From Colias croceus (lineage: Eukaryota; Arthropoda; Insecta; Lepidoptera; Pieridae), in NCBI RefSeq assembly GCF_905220415.1, contig NC_059539.1, forward strand, positions 11,346,001 through 11,410,000: a stretch of 64,000 bases of DNA, given 5' to 3'. The notes under the pieces are model-generated. The model did not search any database. It had not been told where the DNA came from and was given only the letters and a program-made list of their open reading frames with translations. How positions within the stretch are numbered: the first letter of the stretch is position 1; each line of letters starts with the position of its first letter. Position numbers and translations under genes: made by a program. Shown piece after piece: positions 10,123 through 20,400 of this stretch.

Positions 10123-12040
10123 ATTTTATTTTTTTATTTTTATTTTTCTTTATTGGAAAACATACAGAGACATACATATATATAAAACCAAACAGATCTT
10201 ATTAACTATACAGATACATGAAGATGTCTCCTTGTGGTGTTTCCACTGTGAACATATATTATTTTTGCCAACACCTAGCAATAAGAGAGACAAGGAAAAC
10301 ATACCTAGTTGATAATAATTAATATTTAACGTGAGTAGTTACATAAAGACGGAGGTAGGTATCATTAACATTCTTATGTGTTCAATAGCAGTTTTTTCAC
10401 ATTTGCTTTGTAAGACGAAGAGGAACAAGAAAACATATCAAGATCATTCATATAAGTATTATAAAAACTAGACATTCTGTGAAGAGGCACACGAAGACCC
10501 ATATTGGTTCTGGCGGTCGGTATATGAAATAAATCTTTTGAGCGCGTTGATCTGGATGGGATGCGATAATTTATTAAACTAAGAAGTTCTGAGCAGGCTA
10601 TTTCTCCTACGCATATTTTTCTTAACGTGAGAGAATCGATTAAATTTCGGCGCCGACTTAACGAAAGAAGATTGTAACGACGCAAAAGATCCTCGTAATG
10701 TTGCCGACCGCCACTTAGGCGGAAATTTAAAATGCGTAGAAATTTCTTTTGAACCATCTCCAATTTATTTATATAAATATTGTAAAACGGATTCCAGATG
10801 GGACAGGCATACTCTAATAGAGATTGCACTAGAGTTTTGTAGAGACATATAAAGGCGTCTCCGTCCTTGAAATCCTTAGTAACGCGTGTAATAAAGCCCA
10901 ACATGCGGTAAGACTTACTGAGTATGTGGTCTATATGTTGATCAAGTATTAAACATTCGTCAAAGTATACACCGAGATCACGGATGTAGGAAACCGAATC
11001 CAGTTGGTGACCTCCCAGATTAAATACTGCTGGAATTTTGTTGTTCTTTTTAGAGAAAGTAATATGTTTACATTTATTATAAGCCAGAAATAATTTATTG
11101 CGTTTACAATAATCATCCAATCTATTTAGGTCATCCTGAATATGAAGTATATCCTTAGTATCAACAACATCAGAGTACAACTTTAGGTCGTCTGCATACA
11201 GCAAAAATTTACATTTTTCAAAACACTGTGAAATATCATTAATAAATAAGTCAAAAAGCAGGGGTCCGAGGACCGAGCCCTGCGGGACGCCCGAGGAAAC
11301 AGTAACTTGAGTAGAAGTGTAACCATTAATAACAACTGATTGTACTCGATTGCTTAAATAAGCAGCAAACCAGCGTAGCAGATTTCCCTTGATTCCGTTA
11401 AATGATAATTTTTGTAGTAAGAGTAAGTGATCTACCTTGTCGAATGCCTTTTTAAAGTCCGTGTATATCGTTTCTATTTGTTGTTTATGATCCAGTGCAT
11501 TAAATAAGTAATTGGAAAAGACAAGAAGATTCGATACGGTTGACCTACCAGCGATAAATCCATGCTGTTGGTCTAAGATGAGATGTTTTAAGCTCGAGTA
11601 GATGTGTCGGTGTATTAAAGTTTCAAATACTTTAGGAATGGCCGAAAGTATCGAAATGGGGCGGTAATTCTCTACGTCATTTCTCTCACCAGATTTGAAG
11701 ATAGGTGTTATGTATGCTTGTTTCCATATATTTGGGAAGGAACCAGAACTCAAGCATTTATTAAAGATAATCTCCAAAGGGGTACAGAGTGTTTTACTGG
11801 TTTGTTTAAGAAAAACTGGGTTTATTTTATCCGGTCCAGGACCCTTGTTATGATCGATGTTTTGCAAGGCAGTGCGTATATCGGATTTAGTAAGACGAAA
11901 GCAATTTATATTTATGTGCGTGTTATCATAATGATCGTCTGTGAGAATATTATCCACATTGTATGCCGCAGTAGATGTTGGCTCGAAAACTGACTTAAAA
12001 TATTTTGAAAACATCTCAACTATAACATTAGGATTATCTA
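10121..12040 (-). mobile_element. Jockey/CR1-like non-LTR retrotransposon, 5'-truncated
   Basis: This is a LINE-type element on the minus strand holding the RT ORF (10374-12014), a 3' UTR of roughly 220 bp and an A-rich (AAAAT)n tail at 10121-10150. The reading frame stays open upstream of the first Met to the 5' junction, so the endonuclease part was lost by truncation at insertion, as is typical of target-primed reverse transcription. It lies inside a CTAG-ended repeat whose halves abut both ends. Short TATCT/ATCTA words on both sides are the likely target duplication. Confidence 0.85.
10374..12014 (-). CDS. Non-LTR retrotransposon reverse transcriptase (ORF2 fragment), 546 aa
   Basis: This encodes the reverse transcriptase that copies retrotransposon RNA into nicked target DNA. 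Visible RT landmarks in order: NKGPGPDKI (about residues 56-64), YRPISILSAIPKVFE (117-131), GFIAGRST (152-159), the first catalytic Asp in TDFKKAFDKVDH (185-196), SGVPQGSVLGPLLF (241-254), and the catalytic YADD at about 273-276. After these comes a thumb/connection region of about 200 residues typical of the Jockey/CR1 group. There are no stops or frameshifts. The N-terminal endonuclease domain is missing; codons upstream of the Met remain open, so the Met is internal to the original ORF2. The clade call rests on motif style only. Confidence 0.93.
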   Translation of the reverse strand: MFSKYFKSVFEPTSTAAYNVDNILTDDHYDNTHININCFRLTKSDIRTALQNIDHNKGPGPDKINPVFLKQTSKTLCTPLEIIFNKCLSSGSFPNIWKQAYITPIFKSGERNDVENYRPISILSAIPKVFETLIHRHIYSSLKHLILDQQHGFIAGRSTVSNLLVFSNYLFNALDHKQQIETIYTDFKKAFDKVDHLLLLQKLSFNGIKGNLLRWFAAYLSNRVQSVVINGYTSTQVTVSSGVPQGSVLGPLLFDLFINDISQCFEKCKFLLYADDLKLYSDVVDTKDILHIQDDLNRLDDYCKRNKLFLAYNKCKHITFSKKNNKIPAVFNLGGHQLDSVSYIRDLGVYFDECLILDQHIDHILSKSYRMLGFITRVTKDFKDGDAFICLYKTLVQSLLEYACPIWNPFYNIYINKLEMVQKKFLRILNFRLSGGRQHYEDLLRRYNLLSLSRRRNLIDSLTLRKICVGEIACSELLSLINYRIPSRSTRSKDLFHIPTARTNMGLRVPLHRMSSFYNTYMNDLDMFSCSSSSYKANVKKLLLNT

Positions 12041-12122
12041 TTATCTATTAAAAAACCGCATCAAAATCCGCTGCGTAGTTTTAAAGATTTAAGCATACAC
12101 ATGGACATAGCGACAACCTTCC
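12036..12122 (-). repeat. CTAG-ended repeat, subfamily C, head part of the interrupted copy
   Basis: ATTAAAAAACCGCATCAAAA, ATCCGCTGCGTAGTTTTAAA and GATTTAAGCATACA match the intact copies at 26515 and 59069. The end diverges after GGACATAGCGACA. It is the continuation of the repeat at 10044-10122. Confidence 0.75.
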
Positions 12123-13089
12123 CTTCGTACGAGTAAGATTATTAAACACCATCATCATACCTTCCCTATTTAATCACTCGAGTCTCAAATACAATGGAGT
12201 ACTTTATGAAACATTAACAGGATGTGTGTGTCTTTGTGTAACTACAAAACAAATATAACAGGCTAAAACTCTGGCTAATACATCTTGCTGAATGCATAGC
12301 GCAGGTTCCGTCAGAAGTGGGTCCACAAATCAAAAGTTTTACATGGCTTACGATTAGGCTGGTGACGCACAGAGATAATGTGCTAGAGACAACGTGCCGT
12401 GTGTAATGGCTTTAATCGACCGTTCCGTGGTATCTTTTTACAGTATGTGTACAATACAGCTTCACAACATATAGCAGAAAAGTGACAAGAATGTAAGAAT
12501 TATAGCGACTACGAAATGGTGCAAAGGTTTCCGAGTTCCGACCATCTGATGAAACAAAAGAATCCTTTTTGTGTTTATTTACATTTATAATTTATTTATT
12601 TTAGCACAAACCTTTAATCAATTGCAAATACATCATATTATAATGTAATGTAAACGTATTTATAATATTATATTTTTCCATAACACACATTACTTAACAT
12701 GGAACGAATTTTCGCTTTTAATTACAAAGTTTATATTTAAATACATTAACATTTAACCCATTGTGCAGCCAACCTTATTAACCGGACAGTTTCATTTGAG
12801 GCGGAAAATAGGGCGATTCTTAGCGCTAAGTTGGAAATGAGATGGGAATCCTAATTCAATCCGCTCCATGCGACACATATTAAAGTTTCGCCGCGGGAAT
12901 GTTGCCTTAACAGAAAATACTTGCTTAACTGCACTTTTTGTTGTACTGTGGTGTTTTGTTGTTTAACATGAGAGTTTTTGAACTCATAGTGGTGAATAAA
13001 GGATTCATATATCGCTGTGTGAAGTGTAATATTGTTAAAATATACCTACCCATGTATATTATATTAATACATTCTTCATTGAAGACTTT
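12123..13089. other. Unique AT-rich stretch without a recognised gene
   Basis: No ORF or repeat was recognised. A moderately GC-rich patch near 12790-12910 (GAGGCGGAAAATAGGGCGAT) has no coding frame or splice context that I could support. Confidence 0.35.
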
Positions 13090-13255
13090 TTAAGCTATTG
13101 CATAGCTTCTATCACGGGCTTTGAGCGCGGGGACCGAATCCAGAAATTCCGTAACGAAAAACCTCACGCTCCCCACTCCGACGGGCACGGGAGGTGTGGC
13201 TCGAATGCATGCTATGCTAATAGCTTTACCGCGGCAATCCCCGAGTGCCACACGT
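13090..13255 (+). repeat. GC-rich structured repeat (TTAAGCTATTGC family), copy 1
   Basis: It begins TTAAGCTATTGCATAGCTTC and ends GTCC-type CCCCGAGTGCCACACGT followed by a T run. The right stem arm is damaged (GCTATGCTAATAGC). See the copy at 27765 for the intact form. Confidence 0.85.
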
Positions 13256-13573
13256 CTTTTTTTTTACTGTCTCCCTTAAAAAATTTCCAATAATTGCAAA
13301 TTCAATGACTTCATCGGAATTCAATCTAGAATGGGGGCAATTTATTATTTCTGCAATCAAGCCTCTTGTTAACATGCATTGATATTTCTCATGAATTTAT
13401 AACAATAGTGTCCCGCCTACGGCTTCGCTTGAGTTTTGTTTTGTATGCTTACATACTAGAGCAGGATTTAGTTTATCTACATTAATTATCCATATCTGTT
13501 CAACAGTTGATTACCACTACAACGTATTTGCTGCACTATATTATCTTAATAATGCTGAATCCCCTATTCATCA

Positions 13574-13895
13574 TTCCAGCCTTTCAAAACGTCCACTGCA
13601 GGACATAGGCCTCCCCCAAAGAACGACCGATCACCAGCGGCCTGAATCCAGCTCCCCGCCACTTTGATCGGGTCGTCTGTATTTTTATGTGTATTTTTAT
13701 TTTACGTCTGTATTTTGGGGGGAAAGAATGCCAATACTCGCCACGCTTGGCAGGCGGGTTGGCGAGCGCAGTTGACGGTGGAGGAGATCATGCATAACGC
13801 TGCTGCCCGTTTGCATGTAGTTAACCCTTAGTCGCCTTTTACGACACCCACGGGTAGAGATGGTGTGCTATTCTAGGCCGGCACCACACGTCCCC
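13574..13895. repeat. Two juxtaposed lepidopteran dispersed repeats
   Basis: 13574-13680 has the ACGTCCACTGCAGGACATAG, GCCTCCCCCAAAG module. 13690-13895 has GGCAGGCGGGTTGGCGAGCG, then CCTTAGTCGCCTTTTACGAC, ACCCACGGGTAGAGATGG and GCCGGCACCACACG. Both word sets are familiar from lepidopteran genomic repeats, the second probably a LINE-associated end; that is recollection, not a search result. No intact ORF is present. Confidence 0.55.
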
Positions 13896-13982
13896 TAATA
13901 ATAGTCCTTAAAAGCCTAGACACCCAAGCTGAAATATTCATTCAATGATCAAGGCAAAAATAAAAAAATCTAAAACGAACCC

Positions 13983-14066
13983 AGCGTGTGTGCCGAAAAC
14001 ACGTGTCAGAAGTGAAACTTCTTTGACAAGATTTAAAGATACCAAAATCGTCGCCTGACTCCATCT
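13983..14066 (+). repeat. Fragment of the GTGTGTGCCGA...CACGTGT dispersed repeat
   Basis: It shares AGAAGTGAAACTTCTTTG and ACCAAAATCGTCGCC with the repeats at 7412 and 43622. Confidence 0.65.
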
Positions 14067-14140
14067 AGCTATAAAATAAAAATAAAATTAATACTACTTC
14101 ACGTCAAGTCAAAACAAAGATCGTGATACAAAATACTCAC

Positions 14141-14198
14141 CATATTCGGCGGTATCGGGAAACAAATTGCGCAGCAAGTCGCGACTGATAGTTGCCAT
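14141..14198 (-). CDS. Candidate first coding exon (19 codons), product unknown
   Basis: On the minus strand an ATG in CGAAATGGC context opens a 58-nt frame reading MATISRDLLRNLFPDTAEY, plus one leftover base. It runs directly into a strong donor, G|GTGAGTATT (donor at 14135-14140). The sequence just upstream (to about 14255) is unusually GC- and CpG-rich for this window, as expected of a 5' UTR or promoter-proximal region. No downstream exon is recognised to the left, where the DNA is repeat-rich, so the next exon would lie across a long intron or outside the window. An overlapping minus frame of 60 codons in another phase lacks the splice support. The product is not recognised and chance cannot be excluded. 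Confidence 0.4.
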
Positions 14199-14639
14199 TT
14201 CGATAACGCCTGATGGACGGCGGGAGGCGGGCTGACGGAGTGCCCGGGCTCAGGCCTTTGAAAGTTTTCAAATGAAGTCAATATTTATGGACGTAAATAA
14301 CATTTATTAGAGTTGTTTTTGATTGATCTTCGTGTACGTGTGAATGTTCTAGGCTAGCGCGGTTTTATAATAATTGATTCTATAAACAAATATCGTATTG
14401 ATTTGAAAAATAAATTGTTTGTCGTTGGATAGAAATAAAATAAAGCAGTATTTGAATATATGACTATCGTCGTGATTTATGTTCTTCTATATTCCGGTAC
14501 CTGGTATCATAAAAAAGACTCCTCTACTTCATTCATTACATACATACATTCTTACTTGCCATTATAATATACCAGAGCCTGTTTTCAATATACAGCACAT
14601 ACAACAAAATCTGTATTACGCATTATTAGGTTTATACTT

Positions 14640-14661
14640 AAAAAAAAAAAAAAAAAAAAAT
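14640..14661 (+). repeat. Poly(A) tract, about 20 bp
   Basis: A pure A run that could be the tail of an old retroposed sequence. The 150 bp upstream do not match any family I recognise. Confidence 0.6.
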
Positions 14662-14741
14662 CAAGTTATTATCAGCGAATATCCTTCGAATATCTGACAA
14701 CCACTTTAAAAGGTGCATGACGTTGTAGTACGTGTAATAAA

Positions 14742-14965
14742 CTAGCTTTCCGCCCCCGCTCCGCTTGCGTGCACATCTCGTTATCGCGCGATAGCCGTTC
14801 CATACAAATTTACATTGAGTATTTCCTAGACGAAGTTCTTTAGGAAAAAACTAGCTTGTCCTGATTTAATCTATCGATATTTTAAAATTAGCACAAAAGA
14901 TCACTTAAAGCGTAATAGGTAGGTACTCTATGTAGAGTTACTTTCGCATTTACAATATTAGTGTA
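14742..14965 (-). repeat. CTAG-ended repeat, diverged copy
   Basis: The minus-strand tail is CTAGCTTTCCGCCCCCGCTC. At the other end it reaches GAGTTACTTTCGCATTTACA and ATATTAGTGTA, the standard head. The interior (GCGCGATAGCCGTTCC) differs from other copies. Confidence 0.65.
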
Positions 14966-15339
14966 ACAATCTTTAATATACTTATGAATGAATTCTATAA
15001 ATGTGAGCGTAAGTACGTTTTGATGTTTTTATTCAATAGCACAAAAATGACTGTACTAATTAGGATGAAACTTGGTACACTTAACGTGTCTTATACTTTT
15101 ATTCCACTTGAATTTTTAGCGAGAGGATATGCTATAAAATAATTATTTTCATATGCAATAGTGTATTATTTTATATTTACTAAAAGTATAAAGATATTTC
15201 TAATAACCCACGTACTTGACAGAGGCGGGGTTGTATGATTTGTAGCTACACACCTCTTCAGAGTAGCGTGACCATGATTTATGGGTACAGCCGTTCTGGC
15301 GAATTAGTATGTACCTACTATTTATACGTATAATAATAT

Positions 15340-15475
15340 AGAGCTGAAGAGTTTGATTTTTTAAACGCAATTATCTTAGAAAAATAGAGACTGATAAAAA
15401 AAACACCGTTGCATATCTATGTGATCCCTGAGTACAATGTATGTACCACGGGCGAAGCCGGGTCGGTCCGTTTGT
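15340..15475 (+). repeat. CTAG-ended repeat, subfamily D head and B tail, decayed
   Basis: The head is AATATAGAGCTGAAGAGTTTG and the tail GTACCACGGGCGAAGCCGGG, with the terminal CTAG lost (CCGTTTGTAAT). Confidence 0.5.
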
Positions 15476-15550
15476 AATATAATAATAATGTTAGACTTAA
15501 TGTAATTATAATTCCCGGTCATGGCAAATGAATTTTCCTTTGACCAATTT

Positions 15551-15714
15551 GTGCGAAAGTATGATTGTTTGTTTGTCTTTCTTTCACATCGTAATGAAAC
15601 AATTAATTAATGACTTATTTATTTTCTGGAAACAGTAGAGTCTAAAAACAAGCTGTTTGACATCTCACGCTAAATTTATTTTAGCCCTGCAGACGAAGCC
15701 GCAAGTAAAAACTA
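15551..15714 (+). repeat. CTAG-ended repeat, diverged copy
   Basis: It has GTGCGAAAGTATGATTGTTTG with a (GTTT)n-like run, and the end CAGACGAAGCCGCAAGTAAA AACTAG|T. Confidence 0.55.
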
Positions 15715-15849
15715 GTGATAACCTAATCCTCACCCTACCTCACCTCGGAGCCAATAAATCGGAGAACTCCAACAAAACTTCACAAACTTGTAAAATGCCG
15801 ACTGCATAGCGCTCACAAAGATCTACAACTTCTACGCATATCACAACAC

Positions 15850-16590
15850 ATGGAAAAAAAAAAAAAATAAAAATAAAAAAAGAGTTTATTTCTCACATTG
15901 GTTACATTAAATAAGTACACATTTCGATTACATATAAATAAGTGTGAGACTGGTGCCTAAACTAGGTAATAAAAATTACCTGTATTTTAGGTCACCAGGC
16001 CCCCACTCCTCACTTCTTTGGATCACATTTTATTTATACTTGTTGAGAGAAAAAAAAAAAACGCTAGAAATAAGAAAAACTACAAAGAATATATAAACCA
16101 CTATCATACCTAAGCTCAGTTGTAACCACCAGTCCAGAAAGCAAGAGTTTTGTATATATTAAAAATATATAATTATCATTGTGTTTATTTAGGCAAAATT
16201 AATAATAAAATTCCCATTACACTTGCACTTAGCCCTACGACCAACGACGGGTCTTGGGATCGAATGACTGGATATATAAAGCCAGTCATTCACTAAGTAA
16301 CTAAATAAATAAAAATAAAAAAATACTTAATTTTAATGTATTTTACTTTCATTACTTAAGTATTACGTCCTAAAAGTTAGCAATACCTCTGTATCCTCGT
16401 AATTCAAAGTAAGAAGCCATTCTTTCAAAACTAATTTTAGTTTATTTTTTGTGAGTGGATAAATGGATATTATTTGGGAAATTTTGTTGTACAGCCTTGG
16501 ACCCATTACATAAGAGTGCCTACCCGCGATACAGGTTCTGCACGATTCTTGTTTAACTATTTTATTATTCCTACGTATAAACTTATATTT
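15850..16590 (-). mobile_element. 5'-truncated non-LTR retrotransposon relic with poly(A)
   Basis: An A-rich tail in minus orientation (15850-15890 reads TTTTTTT...TTTATT reversed) terminates a 3' UTR containing GGGGGCCTGGTGACCTAAAA. Upstream of it lies an RT C-terminal coding fragment (16362-16580). A small duplicated motif near 16258-16295 (GACTGGATATATAAAGCCAGTC) forms a hairpin. The segment between 16030 and 16180 is not clearly homologous to anything, so a second insertion may be included. Confidence 0.55.
16362..16580 (-). pseudogene. Fragment of non-LTR RT C-terminus
   Basis: The minus-strand frame reads RHSYVMGPRLYNKISQ and continues through a Lys/Leu-rich stretch containing LKEWLLTLNYEDTE to a stop at 16362-16364. 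A GPRLYNKLP-like motif followed by a Lys/Leu-rich tail is the usual extreme C-terminus of CR1/Jockey-type ORF2 proteins. Upstream the frame stays open back through KYKFIRRNNKIVKQESC to a stop, beyond which the polymerase core is absent. It is a dead remnant of a different element from the one at 10-12 kb. Confidence 0.65.
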
Positions 16591-16675
16591 TTACGGCTTA
16601 CTTCGACTTGTGTTAAGCCGTATTTGATAAATTGCGATTAGGAATAGCTATATTGGATTATAACGCCAATCACAC

Positions 16676-16885
16676 GAATATTATAAACGCGAAAGTTTGT
16701 AACGTGTTTGTTTGTTTGTAAGTATGCATATGACTCTTTCACGTAAAAACTACTGAGCGGATTTGGACAAAACTTTACAAGAATGTAGGTTATACATCAG
16801 AATAACACATAAGCTATAGAAATACTTGATTGACACGCGGTTTCGTCTGCGGGTGAATTCCGCGGCACAGGAAGTAATATGATAT
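16676..16885 (+). repeat. CTAG-ended repeat, subfamily G (Asn-rich head, CGCGGCACAG tail)
   Basis: It has the head ATTATAAACGCGAAAGTTTG, the middle GGTTATACATCAGAATAACAC and ATAAGCTATAGAAATACTTG, and the tail TGAATTCCGCGGCACAGGAAGTAAT. The copy at 37545 matches through the middle, defining a separate subfamily. Confidence 0.65.
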
Positions 16886-16924
16886 TAAAATGTTACTCTC
16901 TATAACACTTGCAAATAGTAGACA

Positions 16925-17130
16925 ATATCATCATCAGCCAAAACATGTTCCCATTACAGGAACACGGGCCTCCTATGAGGGTTCAGGCCATAATCCACCA
17001 CGTCGGCCATGTGCCGGATGGCAGATGTCACATGTCTTCAAACTTTTGGATCTTGGACAAGCCGATTTCCTTACGATGTTTTCCTACTCCATTTCTAGCA
17101 TAGGTGAAGATAAATTTAAAGGTCAGGGAA
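16925..17130 (-). repeat. (ATG)n-tailed SINE, 5'-truncated copy
   Basis: In plus sense it reads ATATCATCATCAGCC, ACACGGGCCTCCTATGAGGG, CAGGCCATAATCCACCACG and CGATTTCCTTACGATGTTTTC, matching the full copy at 45760. The tRNA head is missing. Two frames across it are repeat shadows, not genes. Confidence 0.75.
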
Positions 17131-17635
17131 CAAAATACTAAACTCTATATTTATATTGAAATGATATTTTGTTTGTTTGTAACGATTTAACTCAAAAATC
17201 ATAATAACAAACTCAACTGCGATACGATTTCCACTTAAAGACAACTTTTTCTACCACTGTTTTTACTAACTAAATGAAAATATTATTGATATTACCCACA
17301 AACCTTATTAAAAGATATTTTAATTACGAGCAATCCGTTCTCATAATGACAATAAACAAAAATCCCTTAATTCCAAATTCAATGAACGTAATATTATATA
17401 AGAAGCAATTAATTAATGTAAGAACTCATTCCGTACAATAGCGCGGTTACTACCCGGCGGCCATTTTAGGATGTCGTTATGCCACAGGGTAGCAGTCTCG
17501 ATTATCAATTATTATATTAACATATTAGGAATATTATAATAATGTAGGATATGAAAATTTGTTACACCTGTTATGTTGTCCGAGAAAATAGTTATCCACC
17601 GAGAAAATAGTTATATTTTTACCCACCTCTTTTTT

Positions 17636-17792
17636 CTATTATGTTATCACATCTTTAGTTGGTTGCCTGGAAGAAATCACTTATAAGTGATAAGGTCGCC
17701 ATCTGTGCTGTGTCTTCTTTTAGTATAAGTTTTCTTTTCTTTTTGTAATTTTTGTTGGCAGTACAATAAAGAATTTAAATAAATAAATAAAT
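17636..17792 (+). repeat. LINE 3' end with hairpin and (TAAA)n tail
   Basis: TTGGTTGCCTGGAAGAAATC, the palindrome TCACTTATAAGTGA and AAGGTCGCC precede a T-rich stretch, CAATAAAG and a (TAAA)n tail. The layout matches the conserved 3' ends of lepidopteran RTE/CR1-like LINEs, as I recall them. No RT coding is attached. Confidence 0.6.
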
Positions 17793-19083
17793 ATCCTGGT
17801 AAATATTGATAGTAAGTATAATTATATCACCATATTATTATTACGTAAAAATTATCTAAGAGTAAAGTAGAGACACTGTACCTTTTATATCTTTATCTGT
17901 ATTTCTTTCAAACTGTACAAATAATGAAAACATGTAGGGCATAGCAATTAAAAATACTAAAATACTTGTTAGACTACGATTAAATATCGTGATAATACCT
18001 ACTTCGTAATTAAATTAGTCTTTATCATCTTAATCCCTTGATATTTCCTAAATTTTCAATACATTTTTAGAGCTGAAGAATAATATTAAAATTAATTACA
18101 AGCTTTCATATTTATAATTCAAAACAATTACGCTTTTCACAATGCTCATTGAAACTTATTATTATAATTACATTTTGTAAACAACATACATAATAATATA
18201 GAATAGGTAATTCACAATACTTAATGTTTAAAGTTTACCTTCCTGCAATCTTAAGTAGATTCTACAAATACTAACTACTTCCTAAATTGATCCTAAAAAT
18301 ACTGAAGTCACTATTGAAACACTATCGAACTGTAGAACACATACAAACATACAAAACGACACAACAAAACGAAAGACGGCAATTAAATGACAACACTTGT
18401 AGGGTTGCAAAACCTTTACGGAGAAAGAATTATTTTATTCTCCAGAGTAAAAACGCATATTTTATAAATTGTTCGATTCAATTCACTTCAAAAATGAGGT
18501 CGATAATGATATTGTTGTAATATTCATAAAGAGCGAAAATGCAAAATAATAGTATTTATGTGTACGACAAAACTATCTATTGATTAAAACAACATAGTTT
18601 TAATCCACAAGGACATTGAAAGTATTAAAATGACGTCGTTGTTAAAATTCATTCTTTAGAGTGAAATATAAATATTATGACAATGTTATACAAAGTTGAT
18701 TTATTTTTTAAATAACTTTTGTTTACCATTCCTTACCCTGTGCTACCTTTTCTATACCTTATAATATCTAGAGTTGAGTTTGATCTTTAAATATAAATTT
18801 TGTTTCCACACTTTAACAATCTTGCAATAACAATAACTACATGCTATCAAATCAGAGTGTTTTTGCACGAATAAACATTCAATATTTCCAAAACAATCCA
18901 ACTCGCATCGAGACTCAACCCTCCAGTAAGTCCCAGTTAATTGACGGGATTGTGAGACCATTCCCGAAGTTTAAAGAATTGACTATCTCGAGCGGGATTG
19001 GCAAGGGTTAATGTGGAGTAATTAAAGTTCCTGATCCTTCGATTGTGGTTCAACTTGGATGAGAACTAATTTTTGAAGGATTG
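17793..19083. other. Unique AT-rich stretch without a recognised gene
   Basis: No repeat family shared with the rest of the window. Two frames of 70-77 codons (18287 plus, 18752 minus) show no motif or splice context. Single-copy appearance fits intron or intergenic DNA. Confidence 0.35.
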
Positions 19084-19097
19084 GTTGCTATGGCAAC
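19084..19097. promoter_or_regulatory. Candidate RFX X-box
   Basis: GTTGCTATGGCAAC matches the palindromic X-box bound by RFX winged-helix factors (consensus GTTGCCATGGCAAC) with one transition. RFX sites drive ciliary and sensory-neuron genes in animals. It lies in single-copy DNA of slightly raised GC (18890-19180), which suits an enhancer, but no ciliary gene is identified nearby, so its target is unknown. Confidence 0.4.
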
Positions 19098-19908
19098 GTG
19101 CATCTTTTGAATTCAATTTGTCGCGTGAAAATGTCTGGGATATTAATTTGCGCAGCAGCTGTAAATCCATGAACTTCATACCTACCAGCTTCAAGTATTA
19201 GAATATTATCATAAATAGTAAAGTAAGTTAAAACTAGATAATTATATATTACGAGTAGGCAGGAAATTAAAAAAAAAACTGCAGATTAAATGTGTACCTG
19301 TTCGTAGACAATAAATGAATGAACGGCTATATTTGTAGAAAAGAGTAGGTAGTACGTAGTTTGCTTTTCAGCTTTTGCTCTACTTTTCAGCTGTTAATTA
19401 ATATTGTCATAATCATACTAATGATAATGTAATTAATTGTTCTAATCCAGAGCCATACAGTGACAAAATAGATAAAAGTAATCAGACAATTTTACCTAAT
19501 TAATACCAAGTGTTATACTGAAACAATATCCAATAAAACCGTTTCTAAATAATTAGATTTCACAACATAATCCCCACAGAACTAAATACATTCGTCGGGA
19601 AACGTGTAATCTTGTGAAGCCTTTTTATGCCATTCGTTATAAATGATTTAAATATACTGTTAAGTGTCCGCAATACGAAAGAATTGAATATACTGGAGCA
19701 GAACAAATTACAGCTTGTAAGGCATTTAGTAGTTGCATAATAAAAGTTACAACTTCTGTGAGCCCTGTAATAAAGAGAGAAAGAGAGAGGTAGACAAGCA
19801 TAATTTCGTGTTTTTAATACTATTTTTCTTCTGGTGGTTCTTTTAATAGGTGTCTGTTAATTATTTCGAATTGTTAAACGACGAAGTTTTTATTTGCATT
19901 TATTTTAT

Positions 19909-19976
19909 AATCATCATCATATTTAATATTATACGCCCCCACTATACAGAGGACACGGGCCTCCCATGAGTGTATT
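19909..19976 (-). repeat. (ATG)n-tailed SINE, short 3' fragment
   Basis: ATCATCATCAT is followed by CGCCCCCACTATACAGAGGA and CACGGGCCTCCCATGAG, a diverged match to the 3' portion of the SINE at 45760. Confidence 0.55.
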
Positions 19977-20059
19977 ATATTATAGCACAGTATTGTTACA
20001 GACTTGTTACATTTTTAATGACAGCCAAAGGAGCACAGCAATCAATCCTTACCCATTAC

Positions 20060-20400
20060 TCCAGTAACATTTCGTTCTAGTATTCATTGCCAAAATGATG
20101 TACAATCGGACGTCTATCACACCGACGATTCCTTATAACCCTTCGTCTATTAAACAGAGGCATCTTGAAGGAAATGATCGAGGCCCACAATCCCAAAGGA
20201 AGGCGAACGTAACATAATTGGCGTACGTTTGGTGCAAATTAGCGGGAGACGGCACGCAGTTAATTCTAACGTTAAAACTCAAACAAAAGGGAACTTCAAA
20301 AGGACTCATTAACTTGCCACTCAAATAATGGAGTTGTAATAGAGTATGAGTGCAGATGCGGCTTGCTGGTTGCATGTTAACGGTGGAATGTTTTTGGTCC
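20060..20400. other. Single-copy, higher-GC segment of unknown role
   Basis: GC is visibly above the surroundings. A plus frame of about 40 codons (ATG at 20094) and an 80-codon minus frame overlap here, neither with splice support or known motif. It could be conserved non-coding sequence or a hidden exon; I cannot decide. Confidence 0.25.

Noticed and set aside
11718..11993. 91-codon plus ORF
   Set aside because: Antisense shadow of the reverse transcriptase ORF.
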